A stretch of 64,000 nt of DNA from Thermanaerothrix solaris (GTDB taxonomy: Bacteria; Chloroflexota; Anaerolineae; Anaerolineales; Anaerolineaceae): NCBI RefSeq assembly GCF_032334255.1, contig NZ_JAUHMF010000001.1:372001-436000 (forward strand), given 5' to 3'. The translations under genes and the position numbers were made by a program. Below the pieces are notes generated by a model. The model was given only the letters and a program-made list of their open reading frames with translations. It ran no database searches and was not told the origin of the DNA. Each line of letters starts with the position of its first letter. Within the stretch, counting starts at the first letter, position 1. Below, piece after piece: positions 45,058 to 53,545 of the stretch.

Positions 45058-45092
45058 CCAGAGCGGCCTCATCAATAATAAGGCCGCTCTGG
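45058..45092. terminator. bidirectional terminator between the 566-aa gene and valS
   Basis: A 12-bp perfect stem (45058-45069 with 45081-45092) and an 11-nt loop, lying between the two convergent stop codons. T or A runs next to the stem are short, so efficiency is uncertain. Confidence 0.65.
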
Positions 45093-45103
45093 GGTAAGGG
45101 GGG

Positions 45104-47812
45104 TTACTGGTCTAAGGCTCGAAGTTGGTCACGCAGGCGCGCGGCGGTCTCGCGGAAGGTTTCAAGTTTTTGCCGTTCCTTTTCAACAATCTGAGCTGGT
45201 GCTCGCTCGGCAAACGGCCCGGCAAGTAATACTTCCAACCGTGAAATTTGTTGTTCAGCTTCTGCCAATTCCTTCTGCAGGCGCGCCCGTTCTGCCTCAA
45301 AGTCAATCAAATTGGCCAGGGGAATGTAAATCTCGATACCCCTCGCGACCAAAGCAATTTCGTTGCCAGATCGAGTCGCCCGATCCTTGAGAATTTGCAA
45401 TTCTTCCGTAGAGACCCCAGCGAGTGCGGCGATGATTTGAGATTGCTCATAAAGCATTTCAGCATGATCGCCTGCCACAATTACGGCAGGTATCTTCCTG
45501 GCGGGAGGAACTTTCTTCTCGGTGCGAACGTTGCGAATCGCTCGGATGATGTCCTGTACCATTGCAAAATGTTCGGTCTTTTCCTCTTCCCAATCCTCGG
45601 GGGGGTGAGGTTCAGGCCAACGCGCGATGATCAATGCCTCCGCCCAACCCTCTTTGGGGGCGAGCAACTCACTTTTTGATTGGGCAGCTTGTTTTAGATG
45701 CCCCCACAAAGATTCAGTGACAAAGGGGGTGAAAGGATGAAGTAATCTTAGACAAGCATCAAGGACACGCACCAGGGTATATGCCGTATAAAACGCTCGA
45801 TCACCCCCTTGAGCCAATTGAAGTTTGGCGATCTCAATGTACCAGTCGGCGAATTCTGACCAGAAGAAATCGTAAATTTGTCGCCCGGCCTCGCCAAATT
45901 GGTAAGATTCAAATAATCGCTCCACCTCACGGAGAAGGTTCTGCAAGCGTGCCCAAATCCAAGAATCGGCTAATGTCCATTGGGGGGATGATTGAGGGGC
46001 TGGTGGGCACGAATCAAGCGCTCCAATGACGAACCTTCCAGCGTTCCACACTTTATTGGCAAAATTCCGATTGGCTTCCACCTTTTTAAGACTTAAATTG
46101 ATATCATTTCCAGGAGTTGAACCAACTAGCAAAGTGAAGCGGAGCGCATCAGTGCCCATTTGATTCATGACCTCAAGAGGATCTATTACATTCCCCTTGG
46201 TCTTGCTCATTTTCTGTCCATGCTCATCACGGATTAGGCCATGTAAGTAAACCGTATGGAAGGGCTCGCGACCGGTAAACTCAAGGCCAAACATGATCAT
46301 TCGAGCTACCCAGAAAAAGAGAATATCGTACCCGGTCTCCAGAACTGAGGTGGGATAGAAATATTTATAATCGGGGGTTTCTTCCGGCCACCCTAGGGTT
46401 GAGAATGGCCATAATCCTGATGAGAACCATGTATCTAAAACATCCTCATCCTGATGAATATGTGGACTACCACAAGTGGCGCAGGATGTAGGATCTTCGC
46501 GGGCAACGGTCATAGCTCCACAATCATCGCAATACCAAACCGGTATGCGATGCCCCCACCACAGTTGACGGCTGATACACCAGTCCTGAATGTTTTCCAT
46601 CCAGTTGTAGTAGATTTTGGTGAAACGATCGGGTATGATACGGATGCGTCCTTCGCGTACGGCTTGTAATGCAGCATCAGCCAAGGGCTTTATACGAACG
46701 AACCATTGTTCGGAGAGTCGGGGTTCAATAATTTCGCCACCCCGTTGAGAGCGAGGTACGGTTATCGTATATGGTTCTTCTTTGATGACCAAGTCGGCTG
46801 CGCGCATGTCTTCCCAAAGTTTTTTACGGCATTCGAAGCGATCTAAACCAGCATATGGTCCACCGGCCTCATTAATTCGAGCCTCTTCGGTCATAATGTT
46901 GATGATTTCGAGATTATGGCGTAAGGCAATCTGGTAATCATTGGGATCATGGGCAGGGGTGACTTTGAGAGCTCCGGTACCAAAACCGGGGTCTACATAT
47001 GAATCGGCGATGATTGGTATAAGACGCCCTAGAATGGGTACTCGTACTTTACGACCAATAAAAGAGGTGTAACGTTCGTCTTGAGGGTTAACCGCTACGG
47101 CAGTATCACCAAGGATGGTCTCAGGGCGGGTAGTAGCAACGGGAATATAGGTATTGGGATCGTCATCAAGAACGTATTTGAAATAATAGAGTGTGCCGGG
47201 CTCTTCAGAATACTCTACCTCAAGATCTGAAACTGCAGTACGGAGGCCAGGCGACCAATTGATCATTCGCAAACCACGGTAGATTAACCCTTTTTCATAC
47301 AAACGCACAAAGGCTTCCCGCACAGCGCGTGAAAGTCCTTCGTCAAGGGTAAAACGCTCACGACTCCAATCGCACGAGGCACCTAAACGGCGAATCTGAC
47401 GCGTAATGATGCCCCCGTATTTCTCTTTCCACGCCCATACCCGCTTAAGGAAAGCCTCACGTCCGAGTTGTTCGCGGCGTAGCCCTTCTTTTGCCAATTC
47501 ACGTTCAACTAAAAGTTGGGTTGCAATTCCGGCGTGGTCGGTGCCGGGTACCCAGAGGGTGGGTTCCCCTTTCATGCGATGATAACGGATCATCAAATCT
47601 TCCATGGCTACAAACATGGCATGGCCGAGGTGTAGTTCACCTGTCACGTTGGGTGGGGGGATACTGATGACAAACGGTTTGTGAGAGGGATCAAAATTGG
47701 GCAAGTTGGGATCGTTCCATGGCTTGAAATAACCGCGTTCTTCCCACCATTTATAAAGCGGTTCTTCAATGGCAGAAAAATCATATGTTTTGGGCAGGTT
47801 GTAACCAGACAT
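45104..47812 (-). CDS. valS: valyl-tRNA synthetase
   Basis: 902 aa from the ATG at 47812, five bases after AAGAGG; a GTG two codons upstream at 47818 overlaps that site. Class I signature HLGHAM at about 61-66 and KMSKTKGN later. An editing domain (TRPETILGDTAVAVNP) and a C-terminal coiled coil (EAERARLQKELAEAEQQISRLEVLL) are characteristic of ValRS. It charges tRNA-Val. Controlled by a T-box leader with a Val specifier and a consensus promoter directly upstream. Confidence 0.95.
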   Translation of the reverse strand: MSGYNLPKTYDFSAIEEPLYKWWEERGYFKPWNDPNLPNFDPSHKPFVISIPPPNVTGELHLGHAMFVAMEDLMIRYHRMKGEPTLWVPGTDHAGIATQLLVERELAKEGLRREQLGREAFLKRVWAWKEKYGGIITRQIRRLGASCDWSRERFTLDEGLSRAVREAFVRLYEKGLIYRGLRMINWSPGLRTAVSDLEVEYSEEPGTLYYFKYVLDDDPNTYIPVATTRPETILGDTAVAVNPQDERYTSFIGRKVRVPILGRLIPIIADSYVDPGFGTGALKVTPAHDPNDYQIALRHNLEIINIMTEEARINEAGGPYAGLDRFECRKKLWEDMRAADLVIKEEPYTITVPRSQRGGEIIEPRLSEQWFVRIKPLADAALQAVREGRIRIIPDRFTKIYYNWMENIQDWCISRQLWWGHRIPVWYCDDCGAMTVAREDPTSCATCGSPHIHQDEDVLDTWFSSGLWPFSTLGWPEETPDYKYFYPTSVLETGYDILFFWVARMIMFGLEFTGREPFHTVYLHGLIRDEHGQKMSKTKGNVIDPLEVMNQMGTDALRFTLLVGSTPGNDINLSLKKVEANRNFANKVWNAGRFVIGALDSCPPAPQSSPQWTLADSWIWARLQNLLREVERLFESYQFGEAGRQIYDFFWSEFADWYIEIAKLQLAQGGDRAFYTAYTLVRVLDACLRLLHPFTPFVTESLWGHLKQAAQSKSELLAPKEGWAEALIIARWPEPHPPEDWEEEKTEHFAMVQDIIRAIRNVRTEKKVPPARKIPAVIVAGDHAEMLYEQSQIIAALAGVSTEELQILKDRATRSGNEIALVARGIEIYIPLANLIDFEAERARLQKELAEAEQQISRLEVLLAGPFAERAPAQIVEKERQKLETFRETAARLRDQLRALDQ

Positions 47813-47860
47813 GTGCACCTCTTAGCGTTGAGTTCTTAGAATCTATCCCATATCGAAATG

Positions 47861-47895
47861 AAAAACCTTTCCTCCTCGCATGAGGACGAAAGGTT
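47861..47895 (-). terminator. T-box terminator hairpin
   Basis: On the minus strand a stem (13 of 14 pairs; one mismatch) followed by a U run immediately 5' of valS. It competes with the antiterminator that contains the T-box sequence just upstream. Uncharged tRNA-Val would favour read-through. Confidence 0.85.
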
Positions 47896-48117
47896 CTCTT
47901 CCGCGGTACCACCTCATTTCGCCGGTTTTTGACCAGCGCACTTTCCCGGACTACCATCCGGTTTTCGCGATAACGGGCTCACCCGTGCCGGTCTACTCTC
48001 CCCAAGCGGGATTTCTTCGGCCATAATGCCAGACGACTTCGGTCAGGTCTCTCTGCTGAGGCTCTCAGCCAATGACCTCTTTTTCTGTCAGAGGTTGCCC
48101 GACTTACTCCTTCTGGC
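47861..48117 (-). promoter_or_regulatory. T-box riboswitch of valS
   Basis: The T-box consensus reads AGGTGGTACCGCGG at 47914-47901 on the minus strand, the part that pairs with the free tRNA end. Stem I begins with GCCAGA (about 48117-48112), which pairs with TCTGGC at 48033-48028. An AGTA-type motif (AGAAGGAGTAAG) follows the 5' strand. The codon next to the 3' strand is GTC (48037-48035), a valine specifier, in agreement with the regulated gene. A terminator with U run closes the element. The region from 47813 to 48222 contains no gene. Confidence 0.9.
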
Positions 48118-48141
48118 GATTTGGTTATTGGATTTGACCCG

Positions 48142-48170
48142 ATTATACAGAGAAGACAGTGAGATGTCAA
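48142..48170 (-). promoter_or_regulatory. valS promoter (consensus)
   Basis: TTGACA (48170-48165), 17-bp spacer, TATAAT (48147-48142) on the minus strand, a perfect match to the housekeeping sigma consensus. Expected start near 48135, about 18 nt before T-box stem I. Confidence 0.88.
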
Positions 48171-48185
48171 ATTAGCAAATGCCGT

Positions 48186-48191
48186 TATAAT
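48186..48191 (+). promoter_or_regulatory. -10 box of the SH3 lipoprotein gene
   Basis: TATAAT 32 bases before the chosen ATG at 48223. The -35 region is weak. The box lies back to back with the valS promoter, giving a compact divergent control region. Confidence 0.5.
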
Positions 48192-48222
48192 GGCTTATGT
48201 AATGAGGTACTTAAGGTTCGAG

Positions 48223-49065
48223 ATGACAACTTCGAAAATTAATAGTTTATTTATTGGGGCAGTTATAGGTTTGCTTTTTCTTTTTGCGTGTTCCCCTATA
48301 AAACCTATAAAAGGGGAGGATTATCTTCTGGACAAGATCAGCACCAATACCCTTCCACCACTTCCTGAAGAAACTACTGGGCTCATCCCTTCTTTTTCGC
48401 CTATGCCCTCTTTTACGTTAACTCTGAGTCCAACACACACTTTCACCCAGACGCTAACTCCTACGATAACCCTCACCCCAACACCTTCAGCTACATTTAC
48501 CGTCACGTTTACCCCGACGTTTGATTTTCCCGATGTTGTGGTTAAGATGCAGGCACATTGTCGTTATGGACCAGCCCGGGCTTTCCTCCATGCCGCTGAT
48601 TTGTATCCGGGAGATCATGGTACGGTACGAGGCCGATTTCAGTATAGTGCCTGGTTATATGTGAAATTCGATAAACTCAACTACTTTTGCTGGGTCTCGC
48701 CCTCTGTAGTGGACGTAAACGGAGATATTACCAGGGTTTACTTCACCAAACCGCGTTTGCCTGGCCCGAGCGTTTTATATCCCCCGCCGAGTAATGTCCA
48801 GGCGATCCGGGATGGAACTCAGGTTACTGTGTCGTGGAGTCGTGTATCCATGACGGAAGACGATGATCGGGGGTACATGTTAGATGTGTTTGTCTGTCAG
48901 CAAGGTAACCTCATTTGGTGGCCTGTGGGATTATCGGACCAATATCAGACTAGTTATACGTTTACAGATGAGCCAGGGTGTGCTCAACCCTCTGGAGGGG
49001 TACTTTATACGGTTGAAAAGCATGGTTACTCTCAACCTGCTAATATCCCTTGGCCTGTGCCTTAA
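48223..49065 (+). CDS. lipoprotein with Thr/Pro linker, SH3-like domain and FN3-like end
   Basis: 280 aa if started at the ATG at 48223 (AAGG seven bases upstream). The earlier ATG at 48190 overlaps the -10 box. A signal peptide ends in a lipobox LFAC, so the Cys would be lipidated and anchored outside. A Thr/Pro-rich linker (about residues 45-100) leads to an SH3b-like region (VVVKMQAHCRYGPARAFL, WLYVKFDKLNYFCWVSPSVV). A final beta-rich part is FN3-like (NVQAIRDGTQVTVSWSRV). Function unknown; probable cell-wall binding. Confidence 0.65.
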   Translation: MTTSKINSLFIGAVIGLLFLFACSPIKPIKGEDYLLDKISTNTLPPLPEETTGLIPSFSPMPSFTLTLSPTHTFTQTLTPTITLTPTPSATFTVTFTPTFDFPDVVVKMQAHCRYGPARAFLHAADLYPGDHGTVRGRFQYSAWLYVKFDKLNYFCWVSPSVVDVNGDITRVYFTKPRLPGPSVLYPPPSNVQAIRDGTQVTVSWSRVSMTEDDDRGYMLDVFVCQQGNLIWWPVGLSDQYQTSYTFTDEPGCAQPSGGVLYTVEKHGYSQPANIPWPVP

Positions 49066-49310
49066 GAGAACCTAAGTATTGAGGGGGGCAAAAATAACCC
49101 TTGTTGTCGCTTCGGCAGTCATGGTTGCCTTATGGGTTTTTAAAGCGCGGTACTCAAAAGATTGGGAAAATTAATCTCGAAAGCAAGGATAACAGCCACA
49201 AAACCCCTATAATGTAGTCAGTGCTCCTGTCGTGTGGAGAATCTCACCAGGGCTTCGTTCTGTTCTTCGATAGGGCATTTTTTCATCAGGTTGATATCTA
49301 AGGAATTAAA
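49066..49310. other. intergenic region without recognised gene
   Basis: No ORF of note. A TATAAT at 49208-49213 (+) has no good -35 box, and I see no defined RNA structure after it. The stretch separates the SH3 lipoprotein from the gldA terminator. Confidence 0.4.
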
Positions 49311-49342
49311 GCCCCACTCGACCTTAATCGAACGAGTGGGGC
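49311..49342 (-). terminator. gldA terminator
   Basis: A 10-bp perfect stem (49311-49320 with 49333-49342), GC-rich, 12-nt loop, followed on the minus strand by TTTAATT. It starts 24 bp after the gldA stop. Confidence 0.7.
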
Positions 49343-49366
49343 GGGTTAATTTGCTAGACTAATTGA

Positions 49367-50461
49367 TTAAAATCCTTTACGGCGGCGACCCTCGGCATCC
49401 GCGGCCTTTAGAGCCATGAAAACAGATTGAGGTGTGATGTCTCCAAGTTCGTTGAAAATGGTCTCACCAGGAGCACAGGCTTTTTCGGCGGCACGCATTA
49501 GATCGTCGTCACCGATATTCTTTAGACCAATTTCGGCGAGGGTTGTCGGAAGTCCTACTGCCTCACAGAAAGAGTAGACTTCATTAATGGCCTCAGGAGT
49601 TTTTCCGGTGAGGAATAAGGAGGCTAGGGTGCCGATTGCCACTTTTTCGCCATGGAAGTAATGATGGGTGGGTTCTAATACGGTTAGGCCATTGTGAATA
49701 GCATGGGCTGCTGCTAAACCACCCGACTCAAATCCCAGACCGCTGAGAAGGGTGTTGGCTTCAACTATTTTTTCAAAAGCTGGGGATACAACACCAGCGC
49801 GGTTGGCGGTCACGGCCTGAACACCGTAGGTGAGCAAAGTTTCGTAACAGAGTCGGGCTAAAGCATAAGCGGTCATTGAGCCAAGACGCCCTGTCATATT
49901 AGGGGCGCGTTTAATTTGGCAAGACTCGGCTTCAAACCAAGTGGCAAGAGCATCGCCCATGCCGCTGATCAGGAAGCGTACCGGGGCTTTAACAATGATG
50001 CGAGTGTCTACCAGTACGACGTTGGGATTGTTGGGCAGGAAGAGGTAGCGTTTAAATTGCCCCTCTGGCGTATAGATCACTGAAAGCGCACTGCATGGGG
50101 CATCGGTTGAAGCGATGGTTGGAACAACGATGACCGGAAGATGCAGAAAATATGCCACAGCCTTGGCGGTATCAAGTGTTTTTCCACCCCCTATTCCAAT
50201 AACAACCTGAGCCTCGAAAGTTTGGCCTGCCGTTACTAACCGATCAATTTCTTCGTCTGAGCATTCTCCACCAAACTTTTCAACTTGGGTGTCAATGTGT
50301 CTTTGAAGAGAAGGAAGCAGTTCGGGAAGGATTGCTTCGTGAACGAATGGATCGGCCACCACCAAAGCTTTGGAGCCCAATCGAGCGCTTTCTTCGCCCA
50401 AGAGTTCCAACGCATTATAGCCTTGTACATAACGTCCAGGGAAAATTGTGGTTGTAATCAT
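49367..50461 (-). CDS. gldA: glycerol dehydrogenase (NAD+)
   Basis: 364 aa from the ATG at 50461, nine bases after AGGAGG; an in-frame TTG at 50467 is too close to that site. NAD-binding GIGGGKTLDTAKAVAYF, VPTIASTDAPCSALSV, and zinc ligands in GMGDALATWFEAE, HAIHNGLT and HYFHGEKVA identify the iron-containing/GldA alcohol dehydrogenase family. It oxidises glycerol to dihydroxyacetone, or runs in reverse to recycle NADH. Two 18-bp operators matching the Rex consensus flank its promoter, pointing to control by the NADH/NAD ratio. Confidence 0.88.
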   Translation of the reverse strand: MITTTIFPGRYVQGYNALELLGEESARLGSKALVVADPFVHEAILPELLPSLQRHIDTQVEKFGGECSDEEIDRLVTAGQTFEAQVVIGIGGGKTLDTAKAVAYFLHLPVIVVPTIASTDAPCSALSVIYTPEGQFKRYLFLPNNPNVVLVDTRIIVKAPVRFLISGMGDALATWFEAESCQIKRAPNMTGRLGSMTAYALARLCYETLLTYGVQAVTANRAGVVSPAFEKIVEANTLLSGLGFESGGLAAAHAIHNGLTVLEPTHHYFHGEKVAIGTLASLFLTGKTPEAINEVYSFCEAVGLPTTLAEIGLKNIGDDDLMRAAEKACAPGETIFNELGDITPQSVFMALKAADAEGRRRKGF

Positions 50462-50482
50462 TGTCAAATACCTCCTAATAAC

Positions 50483-50500
50483 TTGTGATAAAATTCACAA
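50483..50500 (-). promoter_or_regulatory. Rex-like operator, promoter-proximal
   Basis: TTGTGATAAAATTCACAA, an 18-bp palindrome with perfect 6-bp arms, matching the Rex redox-repressor consensus TTGTGA-N6-TCACAA. It covers the expected transcription start (about 50499) and early leader of gldA. Confidence 0.7.
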
Positions 50501-50505
50501 TATGG

Positions 50506-50534
50506 ATTCTAGCATATTGTTACAAAATTCACAA
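50506..50534 (-). promoter_or_regulatory. gldA promoter
   Basis: On the minus strand TTGTGA (50534-50529), 17-bp spacer, TAGAAT (50511-50506). The -35 box is the outer arm of the distal operator, so repressor binding would block polymerase. Confidence 0.65.
50517..50534 (-). promoter_or_regulatory. Rex-like operator, distal
   Basis: TTGTTACAAAATTCACAA on the + strand, same palindrome as the proximal site with one arm imperfect. Centres of the two sites are 34 bp apart, a little over three helical turns. Confidence 0.6.
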
Positions 50535-50600
50535 ATAATAAAGCAGAACGATTATCATTGAAATAGGGTGATTTATGTCACAATATGGCTGATTCTACTA

Positions 50601-51458
50601 TTATCGTTGCACTCCGCGTCTCATGAGTAAAAGATAGAGACCGAAAACAATAATAGCAATCGAGCCAGTGTTGCTGAGCAAGGTGGGGGTTGCAGAAGGA
50701 TTGCCTGCGATGTACAGCGATATGCCGGCGATGCCCAATACTCCGCCCGGGATGAGAGGCCACCAAAGAGCGCTTTGCCTGATCATTCGACTGGTTAGAG
50801 AAATTAAGATCCAGCCGAACGCAAACCAGAGGAGAGATAAACCAATCGCGGTAAGGAGTGGTTCTATGGGAAGGCGGCTTATGAGAGCATAAATCCCAGG
50901 ACCAATACCTAAAAGAAGACCACCTGGTATTAGCCAACCCACGGAACGATAGCGAACACCTAACGTAATAAAGAAAAGGCCACCCAAAACGGAAAATAAA
51001 AATGCAATGTCACTCAATCTGGCATGGGTAAAAAGGGCTACATAAGCAGTGACTGCTCCCAAAGGCGCAAGCAGGAACGCCCACCCGCTTGAACGAGTAA
51101 AGAAACATGGTGTGAGTAAACCAATAATCAAGCCACTTATTGCTACTCCCACCGCGATTACGCCAATCCAGATGATAAATTCAAAGGGCAAGGGGGCTAA
51201 AAACAGATAACCTTCCCAGGCTATTCCAAGGCTAAACAGGAAGGAACCCACTATCCAAAAAATAATTCGGCGCGCCCATAATGACCATCCAATGAGCAAG
51301 AGGCCACTTACGATCAGAGCCAGCCATCGGAGATGACCCGGCCATAGATAGGGGTCGGCAAGGATTAATAAACCGGCAATGACCAGTATCGAACCTATGG
51401 CTATTTGCCAAGGGGGTGGAAGGCGAATCTTTTTCTCGATTAGATCGCTATCGTTCAT
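50601..51458 (-). CDS. polytopic membrane protein, unknown
   Basis: 285 aa with about eight membrane helices (for example IAIGSILVIAGLLILADPYLW, LALIVSGLLLIGWSLWARRIIFWIVG, IAIIVFGLYLLLMRR). No catalytic motif seen. It lies downstream of the two-component pair, 98 bp away on the same strand, and may be its target or partner. Family not recognised. Confidence 0.5.
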   Translation of the reverse strand: MNDSDLIEKKIRLPPPWQIAIGSILVIAGLLILADPYLWPGHLRWLALIVSGLLLIGWSLWARRIIFWIVGSFLFSLGIAWEGYLFLAPLPFEFIIWIGVIAVGVAISGLIIGLLTPCFFTRSSGWAFLLAPLGAVTAYVALFTHARLSDIAFLFSVLGGLFFITLGVRYRSVGWLIPGGLLLGIGPGIYALISRLPIEPLLTAIGLSLLWFAFGWILISLTSRMIRQSALWWPLIPGGVLGIAGISLYIAGNPSATPTLLSNTGSIAIIVFGLYLLLMRRGVQR

Positions 51459-51556
51459 GATTGGGAGACCAGGAAGAACGTCATCACGCTAATTAACCTA
51501 AGTTTATGCATCTTTCAATCTATTGGGGGGTTTCTTAAGACATAATTGAGAGATGT

Positions 51557-52210
51557 TTAGGGAAGTATCCCTAATTCTCGTCCGCGAATAACTGCCTGAA
51601 GGCGGTCCTTTACATTTAGTTTGGACAGAATATTAGAAAGATGATTTTTCACCGTCCCTTCTGAAATAAAAAGACGTTCCGCGATCTCTTTGTTAGATAT
51701 GCCCGTAGCGACCAATCGCAAAACCTCAATCTCACGTGGCGAAAGAATTTTTTCGGCTTCAATAGGATGAGAGGCGATACGAGGTAATCGTGAAAATTCA
51801 GCCACGACTTTGGCTGTTATTGAGGGTAGAAGGAAATATTCGCCTTTTGCGGCTGAGCGGATTGCCTCAAACAATTTTTCCGAAGACACATCTTTAAGAA
51901 GATAACCAATAGCGCCTGCGCGAAGTCCCTCAAAAACATCTTCGTCGTCGTCAAAGGTTGTGAGAACAATGATATTGCAATCGGGGTGTAGACTGCGAAT
52001 GCGCCGGGTTGCCTGAACACCATCTAAAATGGGCATCCTCAAATCCATTAGGATAACCTGGGGGCGAAGCAAATGAGCAAGCCGAATTGCTTCTTCACCA
52101 TTACTGGCTTCCCCTACGACCTCAAATTCGGGACGGGAATTTAAAAGCGTTTTTAGCCCTTCTCGAAAGAGAGCCTGGTCATCCACCAGCATAATTTTTA
52201 TTTTGGTCAT
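51557..52210 (-). CDS. NarL/LuxR-type response regulator
   Basis: 217 aa. Receiver domain with Asp10-Asp11, phosphorylation site Asp56 in VILMDLRMP, and Lys in LLKDVSSE. C-terminal LuxR helix-turn-helix: LSPREIEVLRLVATGISNKEIAERLFISEGTVKNHL. It overlaps the kinase gene by 32 bp, so they form one unit. Targets unknown; the adjacent membrane protein gene is one candidate. Confidence 0.92.
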   Translation of the reverse strand: MTKIKIMLVDDQALFREGLKTLLNSRPEFEVVGEASNGEEAIRLAHLLRPQVILMDLRMPILDGVQATRRIRSLHPDCNIIVLTTFDDDEDVFEGLRAGAIGYLLKDVSSEKLFEAIRSAAKGEYFLLPSITAKVVAEFSRLPRIASHPIEAEKILSPREIEVLRLVATGISNKEIAERLFISEGTVKNHLSNILSKLNVKDRLQAVIRGRELGILP

Positions 52211-53402
52211 AATTTACCTCGGTCGGTAATACCATACGAATAGAGAATCCCTGACCTTCAATGGATTGAATATCAAGTTGACCATTGAGTTGCACGACGC
52301 GTTCTTGCATCCCTAGCAAACCAAATCCATTTTGTGTTGAGGTCATTCCACCAACGCCATCGTCTTGAATGGTTAGAAAGATCGCTGAAGGGGATTCAAA
52401 GTCTAAAGTCACCTGGAACTCGGTGGCATGGGCATGCTTAAGGGTGTTGTTTAAGCCTTCTTGGATCGCTCGCAGCAATGTTAGGGCAACTTGAGGTGAA
52501 ATGGGGCGAGGGTTGCCAATAACGATGAGGGATGTCCTGATGCCGCCGTTACTTCCTGCGTCTAAAATCTGTTGGATTTGGGGGATTAATGGTCCTTCTG
52601 CTAAGGGTGCGCGGAGCGCTGCCACAGATTGGCGCACATCATGTAATGCTTGTTGAGTAAGGACTTCGGCCTTATTGAGTAGGTCAATGGCTTGGTGGGG
52701 ATTTTGCTCTAGAATGGCTTTGGCGGCACGAATTTGAATATTGATCGCAGTCAGATGGTGACCGAGACCATCATGGATCTCGCGAGCAAGGCGGTTGCGT
52801 TCTCGGGTTATGGCCAATTCTTCGGCTTGAAGCGCGTATTCGCGTAACCTCTGGTTCGCGCTTTCAAGATCGTGAACTAATTGTTGCACTTCTTGCTTGG
52901 CTTTTTCTTCGTTCAAAGCCATTTGAGTGAATACCAGGATAAAGATTTGTCCGGCGAGGAAAACTGGGGCATTTGCCCAAGCCACTTGCCATCCACCCCC
53001 AACAATAATTGTAAGTAGAGCATACCCAACAAGAATAATGGCATTAACAGCCTGTCTCCACACCCCTTGCAACAAGATAACACTTTGACCCACAAGCGGG
53101 AGAAGGGCCAGAAAATCAAAACCGCTTTGCCCATCGAGAAAGACCAGACCCATTCCCAGTGGTATTTGAATTATAAAGTACAAGATACGGCGAGAGAGGT
53201 CAGTGCGTGCAAGGATCCATTGATAACCGTAAATCCCGATACCTAAATAAATTACCCCAATGAGCAGGGTGATGGTCAGGATAGGGATAGAAATGTCTCG
53301 GATTGTGCTCAGCATGGTGAAGAATGCCGCTAGCACCATGACTGAGAAAGCCAGATGGATCCCGCTGCCCGCGAAAACAGAATAATGGTTGCTTTTTGTC
53401 AT
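52179..53402 (-). CDS. sensor histidine kinase (HisKA_3/NarX-like)
   Basis: 407 aa. Five or six membrane helices in residues 15-160 with little outside sequence, then a coiled coil (about 165-200). The dimerisation box LAREIHDGLGHHLTAI carries His210, and an HATPase domain has TIQDDGVGG and NGFGLLGMQERV. Such kinases phosphorylate NarL-type regulators. The signal is probably sensed within or near the membrane. It is divergent from the radical SAM gene. Confidence 0.9.
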   Translation of the reverse strand: MTKSNHYSVFAGSGIHLAFSVMVLAAFFTMLSTIRDISIPILTITLLIGVIYLGIGIYGYQWILARTDLSRRILYFIIQIPLGMGLVFLDGQSGFDFLALLPLVGQSVILLQGVWRQAVNAIILVGYALLTIIVGGGWQVAWANAPVFLAGQIFILVFTQMALNEEKAKQEVQQLVHDLESANQRLREYALQAEELAITRERNRLAREIHDGLGHHLTAINIQIRAAKAILEQNPHQAIDLLNKAEVLTQQALHDVRQSVAALRAPLAEGPLIPQIQQILDAGSNGGIRTSLIVIGNPRPISPQVALTLLRAIQEGLNNTLKHAHATEFQVTLDFESPSAIFLTIQDDGVGGMTSTQNGFGLLGMQERVVQLNGQLDIQSIEGQGFSIRMVLPTEVNYDQNKNYAGG

Positions 53403-53545
53403 TGTGACTCAATTATAAGACCTATGCATCCGAAACTTTTTACATATTGAGAAAATGGGGCTTAAGTATGACCTCACTCCTATTCTCTGATCAAGAGAAG
53501 AGTTTACACTCAAAGTATGGGAAAGTTTATGCGGGAGGGAAGGCC

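Noticed and set aside
49208..49213. TATAAT in the intergenic region before gldA, possibly a small RNA promoter
   Set aside because: No -35 box at the right distance and no convincing structure or terminator after it on the same strand.
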